Of a DNA stretch of 64,000 nucleotides, positions 42,530-51,396 are shown piece by piece. The translations under genes were made by a program, and so were the position numbers. The notes under the pieces were generated by a model. That model was not told where the DNA came from. It searched no databases and was given only the letters and a program-made list of their open reading frames with translations. Source of the DNA: Spirochaetales bacterium (GTDB taxonomy: Bacteria > Spirochaetota > Spirochaetia > UBA9216). The stretch spans positions 1 to 64,000 of the forward strand of contig JAEINK010000018.1 in assembly GCA_016342585.1 (NCBI GenBank), read 5' to 3'. Position 1 is the stretch's first letter. The number at the start of each line of letters is the position of its first letter.

Positions 42530-43322
42530 ACTTCTTTTTCTACCAGGCATACTTTTTCTTTTCGTTATTTTCTTCAGAGTAATACTGCCACTCATTAAAA
42601 CTCCAGCATGGAAAAGAGCTTTAAACAGCGCAAGATATGAGCGGGTCCAAAAGAATATGGAGAAATCTGATCGTTACCTTACACTGGCTGTAAACAAGTA
42701 TCCTAATGAACCAGCGGTATATTTAGAATATTATCTGAACCATTCCGAGTCACAGGATCTGTTTTCAAGATTTGAAACTCTTCATAAAGGGTGGGAATTA
42801 ACAAAGGATACGGCTTTAGAGTTTTTCATTGGTTCGGTCTATCTTGAAGAGGGCGATTTTGAAAAGGCTGCCGCTATTCTTGAGAAACCTGAAATTGTGG
42901 ATTATACCTCGTCAAGGCATATCTTTATTCACCCTCTTCTCTATATGGATATGGGGGATTATGACAAAGCTCTTGAGGAGTATTGGAAATTTCATGGTGT
43001 TAACCCCGCGAATGAGGCTGAAATACAGGCGGCTATCAGTAGCCAGAGTGCTCAGGATCTTCTTCCTTTAGTGATGATTCAAAGATCTACGGGAGGTCCG
43101 TGGCTTGAAACAATGAAAAATGTTCCGGCTAAATCCATGCATAGTGATATGAGCTGGACCGATTATGAGAAACAGCTTAAGGAGCAACTTAAGAACTTAA
43201 AACCAGCCAAAACCGGCATATTCGGTTCACCCGAAAGATTCAATGCCCGGCGAAAAAAATTCTATAATGAAAGACTTGATATCGTCAAAGAGGGAATTGT
43301 AAAACTCACTGTAGAGGGTTGA
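42522..43322 (+). CDS. Membrane-anchored TPR-like protein
   Basis: A 266-residue protein with an uncleaved N-terminal hydrophobic helix (LLFLPGILFLFVIFFRVILPL). The following region carries tetratricopeptide-like helices: RYERVQKNMEKSDRYLTLAVNKYPNEPAVYLEYY, GSVYLEEGDFEKAAAIL and LLYMDMGDYDKALEEYWK. The C-terminus is basic. It is translationally coupled to the unknown gene upstream, so it may hold that protein or a complex at the membrane. No catalytic motif is visible. Confidence 0.75.
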   Translation: MNKLLFLPGILFLFVIFFRVILPLIKTPAWKRALNSARYERVQKNMEKSDRYLTLAVNKYPNEPAVYLEYYLNHSESQDLFSRFETLHKGWELTKDTALEFFIGSVYLEEGDFEKAAAILEKPEIVDYTSSRHIFIHPLLYMDMGDYDKALEEYWKFHGVNPANEAEIQAAISSQSAQDLLPLVMIQRSTGGPWLETMKNVPAKSMHSDMSWTDYEKQLKEQLKNLKPAKTGIFGSPERFNARRKKFYNERLDIVKEGIVKLTVEG

Positions 43323-43441
43323 TTTTTCGTATTAAATGCTGCCTTAGCTTCACTTATTAATGTTCCTTGCCCCAATGATAACTTGAAAATTTTATTTTTC
43401 GGTTTAAACTATAATTAAATTCTCATGGAAGGAACTGAATT

Positions 43442-44221
43442 ATGGAAATTAAGTCATTATCGAAGGAACATGAAGAGCTTTACCTTTGCTGCCTGGAAGA
43501 TTGGTCAGATGAAATGAAAGAGCAGGGAGAGCATCGACTGTGCTGGTATAATCAGATGAAAGATCGGGGTTTAGGTGTAAAACTGGCTCTGGAAAATGGT
43601 GAAGTGGGAGGTATGATACAATACATCCCTGTTGAAGATTCTCCGGTAGACGGTAAAAATCTCTACTTCATTCTTTGTATCTGGGTACATGGGCATAGGC
43701 AGGGCCGGGGGAGTTTTCAAAAACGAGGATTTGGAAGAGCTTTACTTGCCGCGGCAGAAGAGGATGTCAAGAGAAGAGGAGCCGATGGACTCTGTGCCTG
43801 GGGCCTTGGACTTCCTGTTTGGATGAGGGCATCCTGGTTTAAAAAGCATGGTTATACTCCTGTTGATAAATCCAATGGCCGTGTGTTGTTATTGAAAAAA
43901 TTTAATCCTGATGTAATTGAACCCTCCTGGATATTACCTGTCGGAAAACCTGAAGTGGAGGCGGGGAAAGTCGTAATTACTGCCCTGGTGAATGGGTCCT
44001 GTTCGATAGGGGGGGTCAATTATGAACGAGCGAAACGAGCTGCTTCTGAATTTGGTGAAGAGGTCGTTTTTAAAGGAATTAACACTTGTGATCGAGATGT
44101 TTTTGCCCGTTGGGGAATGACCGATACGATTTTTCTGGATGATAAGATTATTTCCAATGGTCCTCCTTTAAAAACAGAAAAAATAAAAAGAAAGATCGCA
44201 AATAAAGTCCGCAAGCTCTAA
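43442..44221 (+). CDS. GNAT-family N-acetyltransferase with C-terminal extension
   Basis: A 259-residue protein. The acetyl-CoA loop is in RGSFQKRGFGRALLAAAEEDVKRRGADG, preceded by VGGMIQYIPVE strands, as in GNAT enzymes. From about residue 165 an extra domain follows (VVITALVNGSCSIGGVNYERAKRAASEFGEEVVFKGINT) that looks like a thioredoxin-type strand-helix pattern, an arrangement known from YoaP-like proteins. AAGGAA precedes the ATG. It is a single gene. The acetyl acceptor is unknown. Confidence 0.78.
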   Translation: MEIKSLSKEHEELYLCCLEDWSDEMKEQGEHRLCWYNQMKDRGLGVKLALENGEVGGMIQYIPVEDSPVDGKNLYFILCIWVHGHRQGRGSFQKRGFGRALLAAAEEDVKRRGADGLCAWGLGLPVWMRASWFKKHGYTPVDKSNGRVLLLKKFNPDVIEPSWILPVGKPEVEAGKVVITALVNGSCSIGGVNYERAKRAASEFGEEVVFKGINTCDRDVFARWGMTDTIFLDDKIISNGPPLKTEKIKRKIANKVRKL

Positions 44222-44231
44222 TGGATCCTTC

Positions 44232-44282
44232 TTGACAGATTGAATTAATCATATTATTCTTCAATACACACGTGTGTATTGA
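44232..44282 (+). promoter_or_regulatory. LacI-type promoter and perfect operator
   Basis: TTGACA (44232-44237) and TATTCT (44255-44260), 17 bp apart, are followed at once by a perfect 22-bp palindrome (44261-44282) made of TCAATACACAC and its reverse complement. A central CG in such a palindrome is typical for LacI-family operators. It should let the LacI protein encoded 14 bp further on repress itself and the GH4 gene. Confidence 0.8.
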
Positions 44283-44295
44283 AAGGAGGGCTGCT

Positions 44296-45417
44296 ATGAG
44301 CAAGAGAATGACAGTGAAAGATCTTGCCCGAATAGCCGGGGTTAATCACTCAACCGTATCCCGTGCTCTCAATGATAGCCCGCGGGTTCATGAGGCAACA
44401 AGGGTTCGAATTAAAGCTCTTGCACAGGAGCATAATTTTCAGTTCAACTCTAATGCCCGTTCCTTAAGCCGCAGGAAGACCGGGGTCATCGGGATCATTT
44501 ATCCGGCCGGGATGGAGGATTTTAACAGTTCACTCTATACAAACCGATTGTTTATTGATCTGAGGAAAAAACTCGAATTCTATCAGCTCGATGGAATTCT
44601 TCTTGAAGCCTATCATCCCGATACAGGGAAAAGCAATATTGAAAGGTTGATCAGTCAGAATAAAGTTGATGGTTTTCTGATTATTCATGGAGATATAAAA
44701 TCTAAAGATTATGATCTCATAAAAGAGTGGAAGCTACCCATGGTTCAGGTTCATTTAAGTTCAAATAATTATTCAACGGACGAAATCGATTATTTTTTTA
44801 CGGATAACAGGAAGGGCGGTGAGTTGGCTGCTCTTCACCTCCTTGAAAGAGGGTGTCAGCGGTTTTTCGATGTTTCCTTCATGGGTTGTTCAAAGAAAGA
44901 GGATCTGAGTGATGATGATTTTTTAGATTCTGAGAGGTATGGAGAGGGTGCTGACAGGAGCCGCGGGTTCGCTGTTGGTCTTGTAAACATACCGGAATTA
45001 AGAAGATATAACTATTCCATCGATGGTTCATTCCAGGCTGCGAGAGGTTTTGTCAAATTTCATCGTAATGAGTTTAAAAAGGGTGATGGTCTGTTTTTTC
45101 ATTCGGATTTAATGGCCTTCGGTGGGCTTACGGCCTTTAGGGAGTTGGGAATAAAGGTCCCTGAAGAAATTAAAATTATCGGCTTTGATGATTCTCCTAT
45201 AGCCTCTCTTATGGGGGTGGGGATTACCACGATACACCAGCCCCGGGAGGAGCTTGCTGAAAGGGCCTGTTCAAGAATCAGTGCTCTTCTATCAGCAGGC
45301 GTTGGTGAATTGAGGGGAGAGGATACGAAGACAGAAAACTCCAATAATGAACAGCTTGAGAAAAAGAGGGTGCAGGAACTTTTGGAACCTGCACTTGTAA
45401 TAAGAGAAACAACTTGA
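44296..45417 (+). CDS. LacI-family transcriptional repressor
   Basis: A 373-residue regulator. The N-terminal helix-turn-helix is VKDLARIAGVNHSTVSRALNDSPRV with the hinge helix NSNARSLSRRKTGVIGIIYP, then a periplasmic-binding-protein-like sensor domain ending FDDSPIASLMGVGITTIHQPREEL. It is longer than usual because of inserts near residues 205-225 and 335-355. The ATG at 44296 has GGAGGG; an upstream ATG at 44272 lies inside the operator. It is followed 16 bp later by a GH4 glycosidase gene, so the effector is likely a glycoside. Confidence 0.92.
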   Translation: MSKRMTVKDLARIAGVNHSTVSRALNDSPRVHEATRVRIKALAQEHNFQFNSNARSLSRRKTGVIGIIYPAGMEDFNSSLYTNRLFIDLRKKLEFYQLDGILLEAYHPDTGKSNIERLISQNKVDGFLIIHGDIKSKDYDLIKEWKLPMVQVHLSSNNYSTDEIDYFFTDNRKGGELAALHLLERGCQRFFDVSFMGCSKKEDLSDDDFLDSERYGEGADRSRGFAVGLVNIPELRRYNYSIDGSFQAARGFVKFHRNEFKKGDGLFFHSDLMAFGGLTAFRELGIKVPEEIKIIGFDDSPIASLMGVGITTIHQPREELAERACSRISALLSAGVGELRGEDTKTENSNNEQLEKKRVQELLEPALVIRETT

Positions 45418-45433
45418 TAACAGGAGACGAGTA

Positions 45434-46795
45434 ATGAAAATTGTATTAATCGGGGCAGGAAGTGCCCAGTTCGGCCTGGGGATGATGAGTGATATCTTTC
45501 AGAGCAAAATACTGGCAGGTGCAGAAATCTGCCTTATGGATATAAATCCGGAAACCCTTGAGCGGACGGCAAAGAAGGGGAGGGATCATGTGGAAGTAAA
45601 AAATCTTCCCTTTAAAATAAGCGCCACAACTGACAGAATAGAAGCCGTCAAAGATGCAGATTTTGTGATAATTTCCATAGAGGTCGGTGACCGTTTTGAA
45701 TTATGGGATATGGATTGGAAGGATCCCATGCAGTTTGGAATTCACCAGGTTTATGGTGAGAATGGCGGGGCAGGCGGTTTGTTTCATGCTTTAAGGATAA
45801 TTCCCCCCATTCTTGAAATCTGTGGGGATGTTGTTGAACATTCGAATGACCCTCATGTTTTTTGTTATTCGAATCCAATGACAGCTATCAGTACTACCGT
45901 CAAAAGGAAGTTTCCGGATTTGAAATTTGTGGGAATGTGTCATGAGATTGCTTCTCTGGCAAAAAATCTTCCTGCTATTTTAAATACTCCTTCAGAAAAT
46001 ATTTTCTACAGGGCAGCAGGACTAAATCATTTCAGTGTTATGGTCGAAGCCTCCTATGTGGATTCAGGAAAGAGTGCCTACGCGGATGTTATGGCCAATG
46101 CTCCAACATTCTTTGAAAATGAACCGGGATACAGTGAAATCCTCTCCTACTATAAGAAGACGGGTATTATTCATCATACGGAAGGGGCTCAGGATCGAAT
46201 CCTCCTCGATTCAGGTATACCTGTGCGTCCCTGGAGTGACAGAACTTTGTTTAAATACATCATGGAAAATTTTCATCTTTTTCCTATCACAGTGGACAGC
46301 CACCTCGGCGAGTACATCCCCTGGGCCTATGATGTAGCCGATCATAAGGGAATTATTGATTTTTATAACTTCTACAAGATTGCTCTGGCTGCAGTAGATG
46401 AGGCGGAGATAGTGGATGAGATAAGGGAAAGGTGTGTCTATGTGATGGAAGGGATTACCTCGGATTCGGGGCACGAGGAGCTGGCTGTGAATATCCTGAA
46501 TGATGGTTATATCCCCGGGCTCCCTGAAGATATTGCTGTAGAGGTGCCGGCTATTGTTGGGGCGGATGGTCTGACGGGGCTACAGTTCCCTGATTATCCC
46601 CGGGGATTTGCAGCCCTCTTAAGGAATTACTGTGGAGTTTATGATATGACTGCGACAGCTGTTTTAAATAAGAGCCGGGACGCCGTAATTCAGGCCCTTC
46701 TGGTAAATCCAGTCGTTCATAACTGTCAGAGGGTGCCGGCTCTTGTTGATCATATGATAGATCGACAGAATAAATGGCTTGGCTATCTGAAATAA
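45434..46795 (+). CDS. Glycoside hydrolase family 4, alpha-galactosidase/glucuronidase-like
   Basis: NAD- and metal-dependent glycosidase of 453 residues. KIVLIGAGSAQFGLGMMSDIF binds NAD; VFCYSNPMTAI and FVGMCHE hold the Mn-binding cysteine and histidine; RAAGLNHFSVMVEA is the substrate loop. GH4 enzymes act by oxidation-elimination, most on alpha- or beta-glycosides in the cytoplasm. Sequence style is nearer the alpha-galactosidase/alpha-glucuronidase side than 6-phospho-glucosidases, but this is not decisive. It shares the LacI promoter; a dedicated transporter is not encoded next to it. Confidence 0.88.
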   Translation: MKIVLIGAGSAQFGLGMMSDIFQSKILAGAEICLMDINPETLERTAKKGRDHVEVKNLPFKISATTDRIEAVKDADFVIISIEVGDRFELWDMDWKDPMQFGIHQVYGENGGAGGLFHALRIIPPILEICGDVVEHSNDPHVFCYSNPMTAISTTVKRKFPDLKFVGMCHEIASLAKNLPAILNTPSENIFYRAAGLNHFSVMVEASYVDSGKSAYADVMANAPTFFENEPGYSEILSYYKKTGIIHHTEGAQDRILLDSGIPVRPWSDRTLFKYIMENFHLFPITVDSHLGEYIPWAYDVADHKGIIDFYNFYKIALAAVDEAEIVDEIRERCVYVMEGITSDSGHEELAVNILNDGYIPGLPEDIAVEVPAIVGADGLTGLQFPDYPRGFAALLRNYCGVYDMTATAVLNKSRDAVIQALLVNPVVHNCQRVPALVDHMIDRQNKWLGYLK

Positions 46796-46861
46796 AGGTA
46801 TAGAGCTATCTGATGGAAGATTTAATAGAAGAGTTTTAATGAAATTGAATGAGATGTCTGT

Positions 46862-47428
46862 TTAGGGGATTATCTCAACACTCTGGAAATCCGTGATGCC
46901 GGCCGCATGGCCTTCATCGAAATCAACATGCATTTCCTGAGCCTGATCTTCCCCGACTCTCATTATCACCTCATCAAAAATAAGGGCTCGTGAACCGGGA
47001 ACCTTCACACAGACACTCTGCCCGTCCGAAAGGTTCCATTCCCGGGCCTGATTTGTATGCATATGAATATGCCTTTTCGAGGCGATAACCCCTTTTTTCA
47101 GGCTTACACTGCCAAGGGGGCCTATCAAAATACACCCCGGCGTGTTTTCCAAATTTCCGGACATCCGGACCGGAGGGGTAATCCCCAGTGAGAGTCCATT
47201 CGTAATGGATATTTCCACCTGGGTTTCTCTTCTGGCAGGACCTACGACAACCACATCTTCGATACTCCCTTCGGGTCCTGTTACAATAACCCTTTCGGAA
47301 CAGACAAACTGACCGGGAATTGTGAGGTCTTTTATATTATGCAGTTTATGACTGTCTCCAAAAAGTATACTGATATGTTCTTCGCTCAGATGTATATGTA
47401 TATCTGAACGGGCGATTGGTATATTCAT
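46862..47428 (-). CDS. pduL: PduL-type phosphate acyltransferase
   Basis: Converts acyl-CoA and phosphate to acyl phosphate. The 188-residue protein has the two zinc-binding histidine motifs of the family: SDIHIHLSEEHISILFG near the start and ASKRHIHMHTNQAREWNL in the second half, plus GPARRETQVEIS. No encapsulation peptide precedes the domain, so it is a free cytosolic form. With acetate kinase (19290-20513) it gives the acetyl-CoA to acetate route, replacing Pta. AGGAGA lies before the ATG at 47428. It is 18 bp after a MarR gene on the same strand. Confidence 0.9.
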   Translation of the reverse strand: MNIPIARSDIHIHLSEEHISILFGDSHKLHNIKDLTIPGQFVCSERVIVTGPEGSIEDVVVVGPARRETQVEISITNGLSLGITPPVRMSGNLENTPGCILIGPLGSVSLKKGVIASKRHIHMHTNQAREWNLSDGQSVCVKVPGSRALIFDEVIMRVGEDQAQEMHVDFDEGHAAGITDFQSVEIIP

Positions 47429-47446
47429 ACAAATTCTCCTAATCAT

Positions 47447-47977
47447 TTACTCTTTTAAGGGGCTGTAATCTGCAAGGTAACGTGCGGCTTCCTGGACTGA
47501 GCTCCCTATGGGGGCACTGTCTAAAACGGGGATAGAATCCAGTTTTTCAGCATTCATCATGGTTGCCAGTCTTTGAATTGAAGCCAGTATCATATTCTTT
47601 TCCCAATCCTCAAGTTTATCAAATAGATCTGTAAAATCTTCCTGAAGGAGGGAGGGGTTACTATCAAGAATTTTATCTGCTTTTTCAGTGAGTGTCAGGG
47701 TAACTTTTCTTTTATCCTGTACGGATCTGTTTCTCTTTGCAAACTCCTGATGTTCCAGCCTGTCCAGAATACTTGTGACAGTCGCTTGCGACAGGCTGAT
47801 TTTTCTCGCTATTTCCGAGATAGGTCTGTTCGGATCTTTACGAATTTCTTTTAGTACGATCAGCTGTGGTCCTGTTAATCCATATTTTTTGGTCAGTTTC
47901 TTTGATTGAAGATCCACTGCACGTATTATCTGTCGGATAGTAGCTACCACCTCGTCCGTTAATTCCTGTTTGTTCAT
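47447..47977 (-). CDS. MarR-family regulator, CosR/EctR-like
   Basis: A 176-residue winged-helix repressor. The DNA-binding part reads ISEIARKISLSQATVTSILDRLEHQEFAKRNRSVQDKRKVTLTLTEKA. The length and the SLSQATVTSILDRLE helix recall the CosR/EctR branch of MarR proteins, which control compatible-solute genes by osmolarity. It is divergent from a glycine-betaine transporter whose promoter carries a 16-bp palindrome, in good agreement. PduL lies downstream on the same strand and may be co-transcribed. Confidence 0.83.
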   Translation of the reverse strand: MNKQELTDEVVATIRQIIRAVDLQSKKLTKKYGLTGPQLIVLKEIRKDPNRPISEIARKISLSQATVTSILDRLEHQEFAKRNRSVQDKRKVTLTLTEKADKILDSNPSLLQEDFTDLFDKLEDWEKNMILASIQRLATMMNAEKLDSIPVLDSAPIGSSVQEAARYLADYSPLKE

Positions 47978-48157
47978 TAAATGGAGTTTATCACTAAAGA
48001 TTATTATCTGTAAAGATATCTATTGGTTACAATACGAATAATTAGTAAAGAATTGAAAAATAATAATATTAAAAGATAAAAAAATATATATTGTTATATA
48101 GTAAGTATTTATAAAAATATAAAACCTTATTGTACGTAATGTTTATAGATATCAAGC

Positions 48158-48193
48158 TTGACATTATTTTCAATTAAAATTAGTGTACTAATT
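48158..48193 (+). promoter_or_regulatory. Promoter and MarR-type operator of the betaine transporter
   Basis: TTGACA (48158-48163) and TAGTGT (48181-48186) at 17-bp spacing. The palindrome AATTAGT-GT-ACTAATT (48178-48193) covers the -10 box. Size and AT-rich arms are right for a MarR dimer, and the regulator is divergently encoded 180 bp away. The 240-bp intergenic region is otherwise very AT-rich. Confidence 0.6.
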
Positions 48194-48217
48194 AAAGTAA
48201 TTCAGTAGGAGAATTTT

Positions 48218-49162
48218 ATGCGTAAAATATGTATTTTTGTTGTTTTAATTTCACTTCTTTTTTCAGTGTCACTCATGGCTGGAGGAGATCAGGAAGAGGG
48301 TTTAACCACTATAGTGTTTGGTGATGTCTCCTGGGATAGTGTCCAGGTTCATAATCGTATTGCCGGTTTTATTATCGAGAACGGTATGGATGGTTATAAA
48401 GCTGACTATATGTCAGGGGATACACTTCCCATTATAAATGGTATTGCCATGGGGGACATTGATGTGGATATGGAGTCCTGGCATTCAAATTTTCCGGAAG
48501 CTTATGAGCAGCATACATCGTCAGGAGATATTATCGATCTTGGTAAAAATATGCCGGATGCCCCTCAGGGATGGTGGATCCCCAGGTATGTTGTTGAAGG
48601 TCCCGACGCAATGGCCCCGGGCTTAAAGAGTGTTAAAGATCTTCCCAAATATGCTGAACTGTTCAAAGATCCGGAAGATCCCTCTAAAAGCCTTGTGTAT
48701 GGCGGTGTTGCCGGTTGGTCTCAGATGAAGATTTCAGAAAAAATCTTTAATGATAATGGTCTGAGTGATACCTATAATCTGGGAATTGCCGGTTCAGGAG
48801 CTGCTTTGGCTGGAACAATGGTTGGTGCTTATGAGAAAGGGGAAGCCTGGTGTGGATATTATTGGGCACCTACCGCGGTTCTTGGAAAATTGGATATGGT
48901 TAGACTTCCTGGAAGTGAATATGAAGCTGCTGATGTGAATATTCTTGTTGGTAAATCTATGTTGGAGAAAGCACCCGATGTCGTTGAATTCCTTAAAAAA
49001 TATGCCACAACGGTTGATGATAATAATGAATTTCTTGCCAAGATGGATGCAGAAGATTGGAGCAGCGAAGAAACAGCTAAATGGTTTCTTAAAAACAAAG
49101 AAGATGTCTGGACACAATGGCTCCCCGCTGAAGTTGTTGAAAGAGTAAAAGCGGCATTATAG
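48218..49162 (+). CDS. Glycine-betaine-type ABC substrate-binding protein
   Basis: A 314-residue OpuAC/ProX-like protein. Residues 1-21 are a signal peptide ending SLMAGGDQEE. Mature-part motifs include FGDVSWDSVQVHNRIAGFIIE, DTLPIINGIAMGDIDVDMESWHSN and EKGEAWCGYYWAPTAVLG, with tryptophans that may form the aromatic box for a quaternary amine. It starts a three-gene operon with ATPase and permease. A GTAGGAGA site precedes the ATG. Role: uptake of an osmoprotectant such as glycine betaine. Confidence 0.92.
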   Translation: MRKICIFVVLISLLFSVSLMAGGDQEEGLTTIVFGDVSWDSVQVHNRIAGFIIENGMDGYKADYMSGDTLPIINGIAMGDIDVDMESWHSNFPEAYEQHTSSGDIIDLGKNMPDAPQGWWIPRYVVEGPDAMAPGLKSVKDLPKYAELFKDPEDPSKSLVYGGVAGWSQMKISEKIFNDNGLSDTYNLGIAGSGAALAGTMVGAYEKGEAWCGYYWAPTAVLGKLDMVRLPGSEYEAADVNILVGKSMLEKAPDVVEFLKKYATTVDDNNEFLAKMDAEDWSSEETAKWFLKNKEDVWTQWLPAEVVERVKAAL

Positions 49163-49170
49163 AGGTTAAT

Positions 49171-50427
49171 ATGTCTGAATCAGGTAAAGATATAGAACCT
49201 TCCATAGATCAATCCGGGGTGGATGTAGCACCCCAGGTTGTTATTAAAGACTTGTGGAAGGTTTTCGGAAGAGATCCGAAAAGAGTATTAAAAAAAGAGT
49301 TAAGATCCCTCTCAAAAGAGGAGATTAAGAAGAAGACCGGTTGTATTATTGGTATGCGTAATATAAACCTGCAAATTGAGAAAGGTCAGTTTTACATTCT
49401 TATGGGTTTATCCGGCAGTGGAAAATCTACTCTTATAAGAAATCTAATCAGGTTAGTCAATTCGACCTCCGGTTCAATCCATATCAATGGAGAAAACCTG
49501 ACAAAGATGAATCAGGAACAGCTTCTGAATTTCCGGAAAAAAACATTCGGGATGGTCTTTCAGAATTATGGCCTTCTACCTCATATAACAGTCCTGGACA
49601 ATGCGGCCTACGGGCTGAAGATAAAAGGATTACCCAAGGGAGAACGCTATGCTAAGGCCATGCAGACCCTTGATACTGTCGGTCTTAAGGGTTGGGAAGA
49701 TTATTATCCCGGTGCTTTAAGTGGCGGGATGCAGCAGAGAGTTGGCCTCGCCCGTGCTTTGGCAAATGATCCCGAAATTCTCCTTATGGATGAACCCTTC
49801 AGCGGGCTTGATCCTCTTATTAGAAGGCAGATGCAGGATGAACTTGTGGAACTTCAGGATAAATTAAAGAAAACAATTATTTTCGTTACTCATGATCTAC
49901 ATGAAGCATTAAAACTTGGTGATCAGATTGCCATTTTGCGTAATGGAGAAGTTGTACAGATAGGGACTCCTGAAGAGATTGTGACTCAGCCGGCAGATGA
50001 CTATGTACAGGAATTTGTCCGTGATGCCTCTCCTGCCAAGGTTCTTACAGCCGGTAGTATTATGGAGCCTGCAAAAGTGCTTCTTTATGCCTGGGAAGGT
50101 CCTAAGACAGCTCTGACCCTTCTTCGATCACAAAAGAGACGTGCCTGTTTTGTGGTGGATAAATCCCACAGGCTTTTAGGTGTCGCAAACGAAGAAAAAC
50201 TTGAGAAGCTGATTGAACTTGAGGATAAACCCAAGGTTATTCCTGAATCCATCCTTCGAAAAGTACCTACGGTTACCGAAGATACCATACTTGAAGATCT
50301 TTTTTCGATTGTTTCGGAAAATCCATATCCAATTCCCGTTGTGGATGAAAATGGAAAGCTAAAAGGTGTTGTGACTACCGATCTTATTTTTGAAGCGATT
50401 AGCCCGGAGGAGGACACGAATGATTAA
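49171..50427 (+). CDS. proV: Glycine-betaine ABC transporter ATPase with CBS domains
   Basis: ATPase of 418 residues. Walker A is MGLSGSGKSTL, the signature is LSGGMQQRVGLARAL and Walker B is ILLMDEPFSGLD. The N-terminal extension with KKKTGCIIGMRNINL is standard for ProV/OpuAA. Two CBS repeats fill residues about 285-412 and probably sense ionic strength. It starts 8 bp after the binding-protein gene and overlaps the permease gene by 8 bp. Confidence 0.92.
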   Translation: MSESGKDIEPSIDQSGVDVAPQVVIKDLWKVFGRDPKRVLKKELRSLSKEEIKKKTGCIIGMRNINLQIEKGQFYILMGLSGSGKSTLIRNLIRLVNSTSGSIHINGENLTKMNQEQLLNFRKKTFGMVFQNYGLLPHITVLDNAAYGLKIKGLPKGERYAKAMQTLDTVGLKGWEDYYPGALSGGMQQRVGLARALANDPEILLMDEPFSGLDPLIRRQMQDELVELQDKLKKTIIFVTHDLHEALKLGDQIAILRNGEVVQIGTPEEIVTQPADDYVQEFVRDASPAKVLTAGSIMEPAKVLLYAWEGPKTALTLLRSQKRRACFVVDKSHRLLGVANEEKLEKLIELEDKPKVIPESILRKVPTVTEDTILEDLFSIVSENPYPIPVVDENGKLKGVVTTDLIFEAISPEEDTND

Positions 50428-51262
50428 TTTCCCGGAAATGGCAGGAATTCCTCTTGCAAAATGGATCGATAGTGCAATGTCATGGTTATTGAAAAATCTT
50501 GATGGTTTTTTTGATGCTGTCGGATTTGTTATTCTCCAGGTTGTGATACTCTTCGAGAAGGTCTTTCTTTTTATCCCCTGGTTTGTTTTAATTCCTCTTG
50601 CCGGTTTGGCCGGGTGGAAACTTGTTGGAAAGTGGAAAACAGGTTTAAGTTTTATGATTCTACTTCTCCTTATAGGTTCGTTTGGATACTGGGAATTAGC
50701 TATGCGGACATTGAGTCTGGTCATTGCATCGGTATTCTTTTCCCTGTTAATTGGTCTTCCCCTGGGAATTCATATGGCAAGGAGCGACAGGGCTGAATCC
50801 ATTATGAAACCCGTTCTCGATGGTATGCAGACCATGCCAAGTTTTGTTTATCTCATCCCTGCTCTGATGTTTTTCGGGATGGGGAAGGTCCCCGCCATGG
50901 TGGCAACTATCATCTATGCCGTACCACCCGTTATAAGATTGACCAATGTGGGTATCAGAACCGTTGAAAAAGAGGCGGTAGAAGCTTCCAAAGCCTTCGG
51001 TGCGTCGGCAAGAGAAGTCTTGTTTGATGTACAGCTGCCACTGGCTAAACCAACGATAATGGTTGGAATTAATCAGACAACAATGATGGCCCTCTCCATG
51101 GTGGTCATCGGTTCGATGATTGGTGCAAAAGGACTTGGAATGGAAGTCCTTCTTGCCATTAACCGTATTGAAGTCGGTAAGGGGTTTGAAGCTGGTTTAT
51201 CCATCGTATTTCTTGCGATAATTGTCGACAGAATCACCTTCTCATTCTCTAAAAAGAAATAA
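50420..51262 (+). CDS. proW: Glycine-betaine ABC transporter permease
   Basis: A 280-residue inner-membrane permease. TMs are clear from residue 30 on; the cytoplasmic coupling loop is EAVEASKAFGASAREVLFDVQLPLAKP (from about 190), and IGLPLGIHMARSDRAE with QTMPSFVYLIPALMFFGMG are ProW/OpuAB hallmarks. The ATG at 50420 overlaps the ATPase stop and has a GGAGGA site. It completes the transporter. Confidence 0.92.
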   Translation: MINFPEMAGIPLAKWIDSAMSWLLKNLDGFFDAVGFVILQVVILFEKVFLFIPWFVLIPLAGLAGWKLVGKWKTGLSFMILLLLIGSFGYWELAMRTLSLVIASVFFSLLIGLPLGIHMARSDRAESIMKPVLDGMQTMPSFVYLIPALMFFGMGKVPAMVATIIYAVPPVIRLTNVGIRTVEKEAVEASKAFGASAREVLFDVQLPLAKPTIMVGINQTTMMALSMVVIGSMIGAKGLGMEVLLAINRIEVGKGFEAGLSIVFLAIIVDRITFSFSKKK

Positions 51263-51396
51263 AACAGTTTTTTACCTTTATAAAATCTTGTCCGGTTCAT
51301 TTGGACCGGTCAGGATAACTTTTTTAAGTATGCGAAGGGGCATATTATCTTTAAGCTTGACGAACGAATATCTTCTGTTTATGCTGATACGAGATT

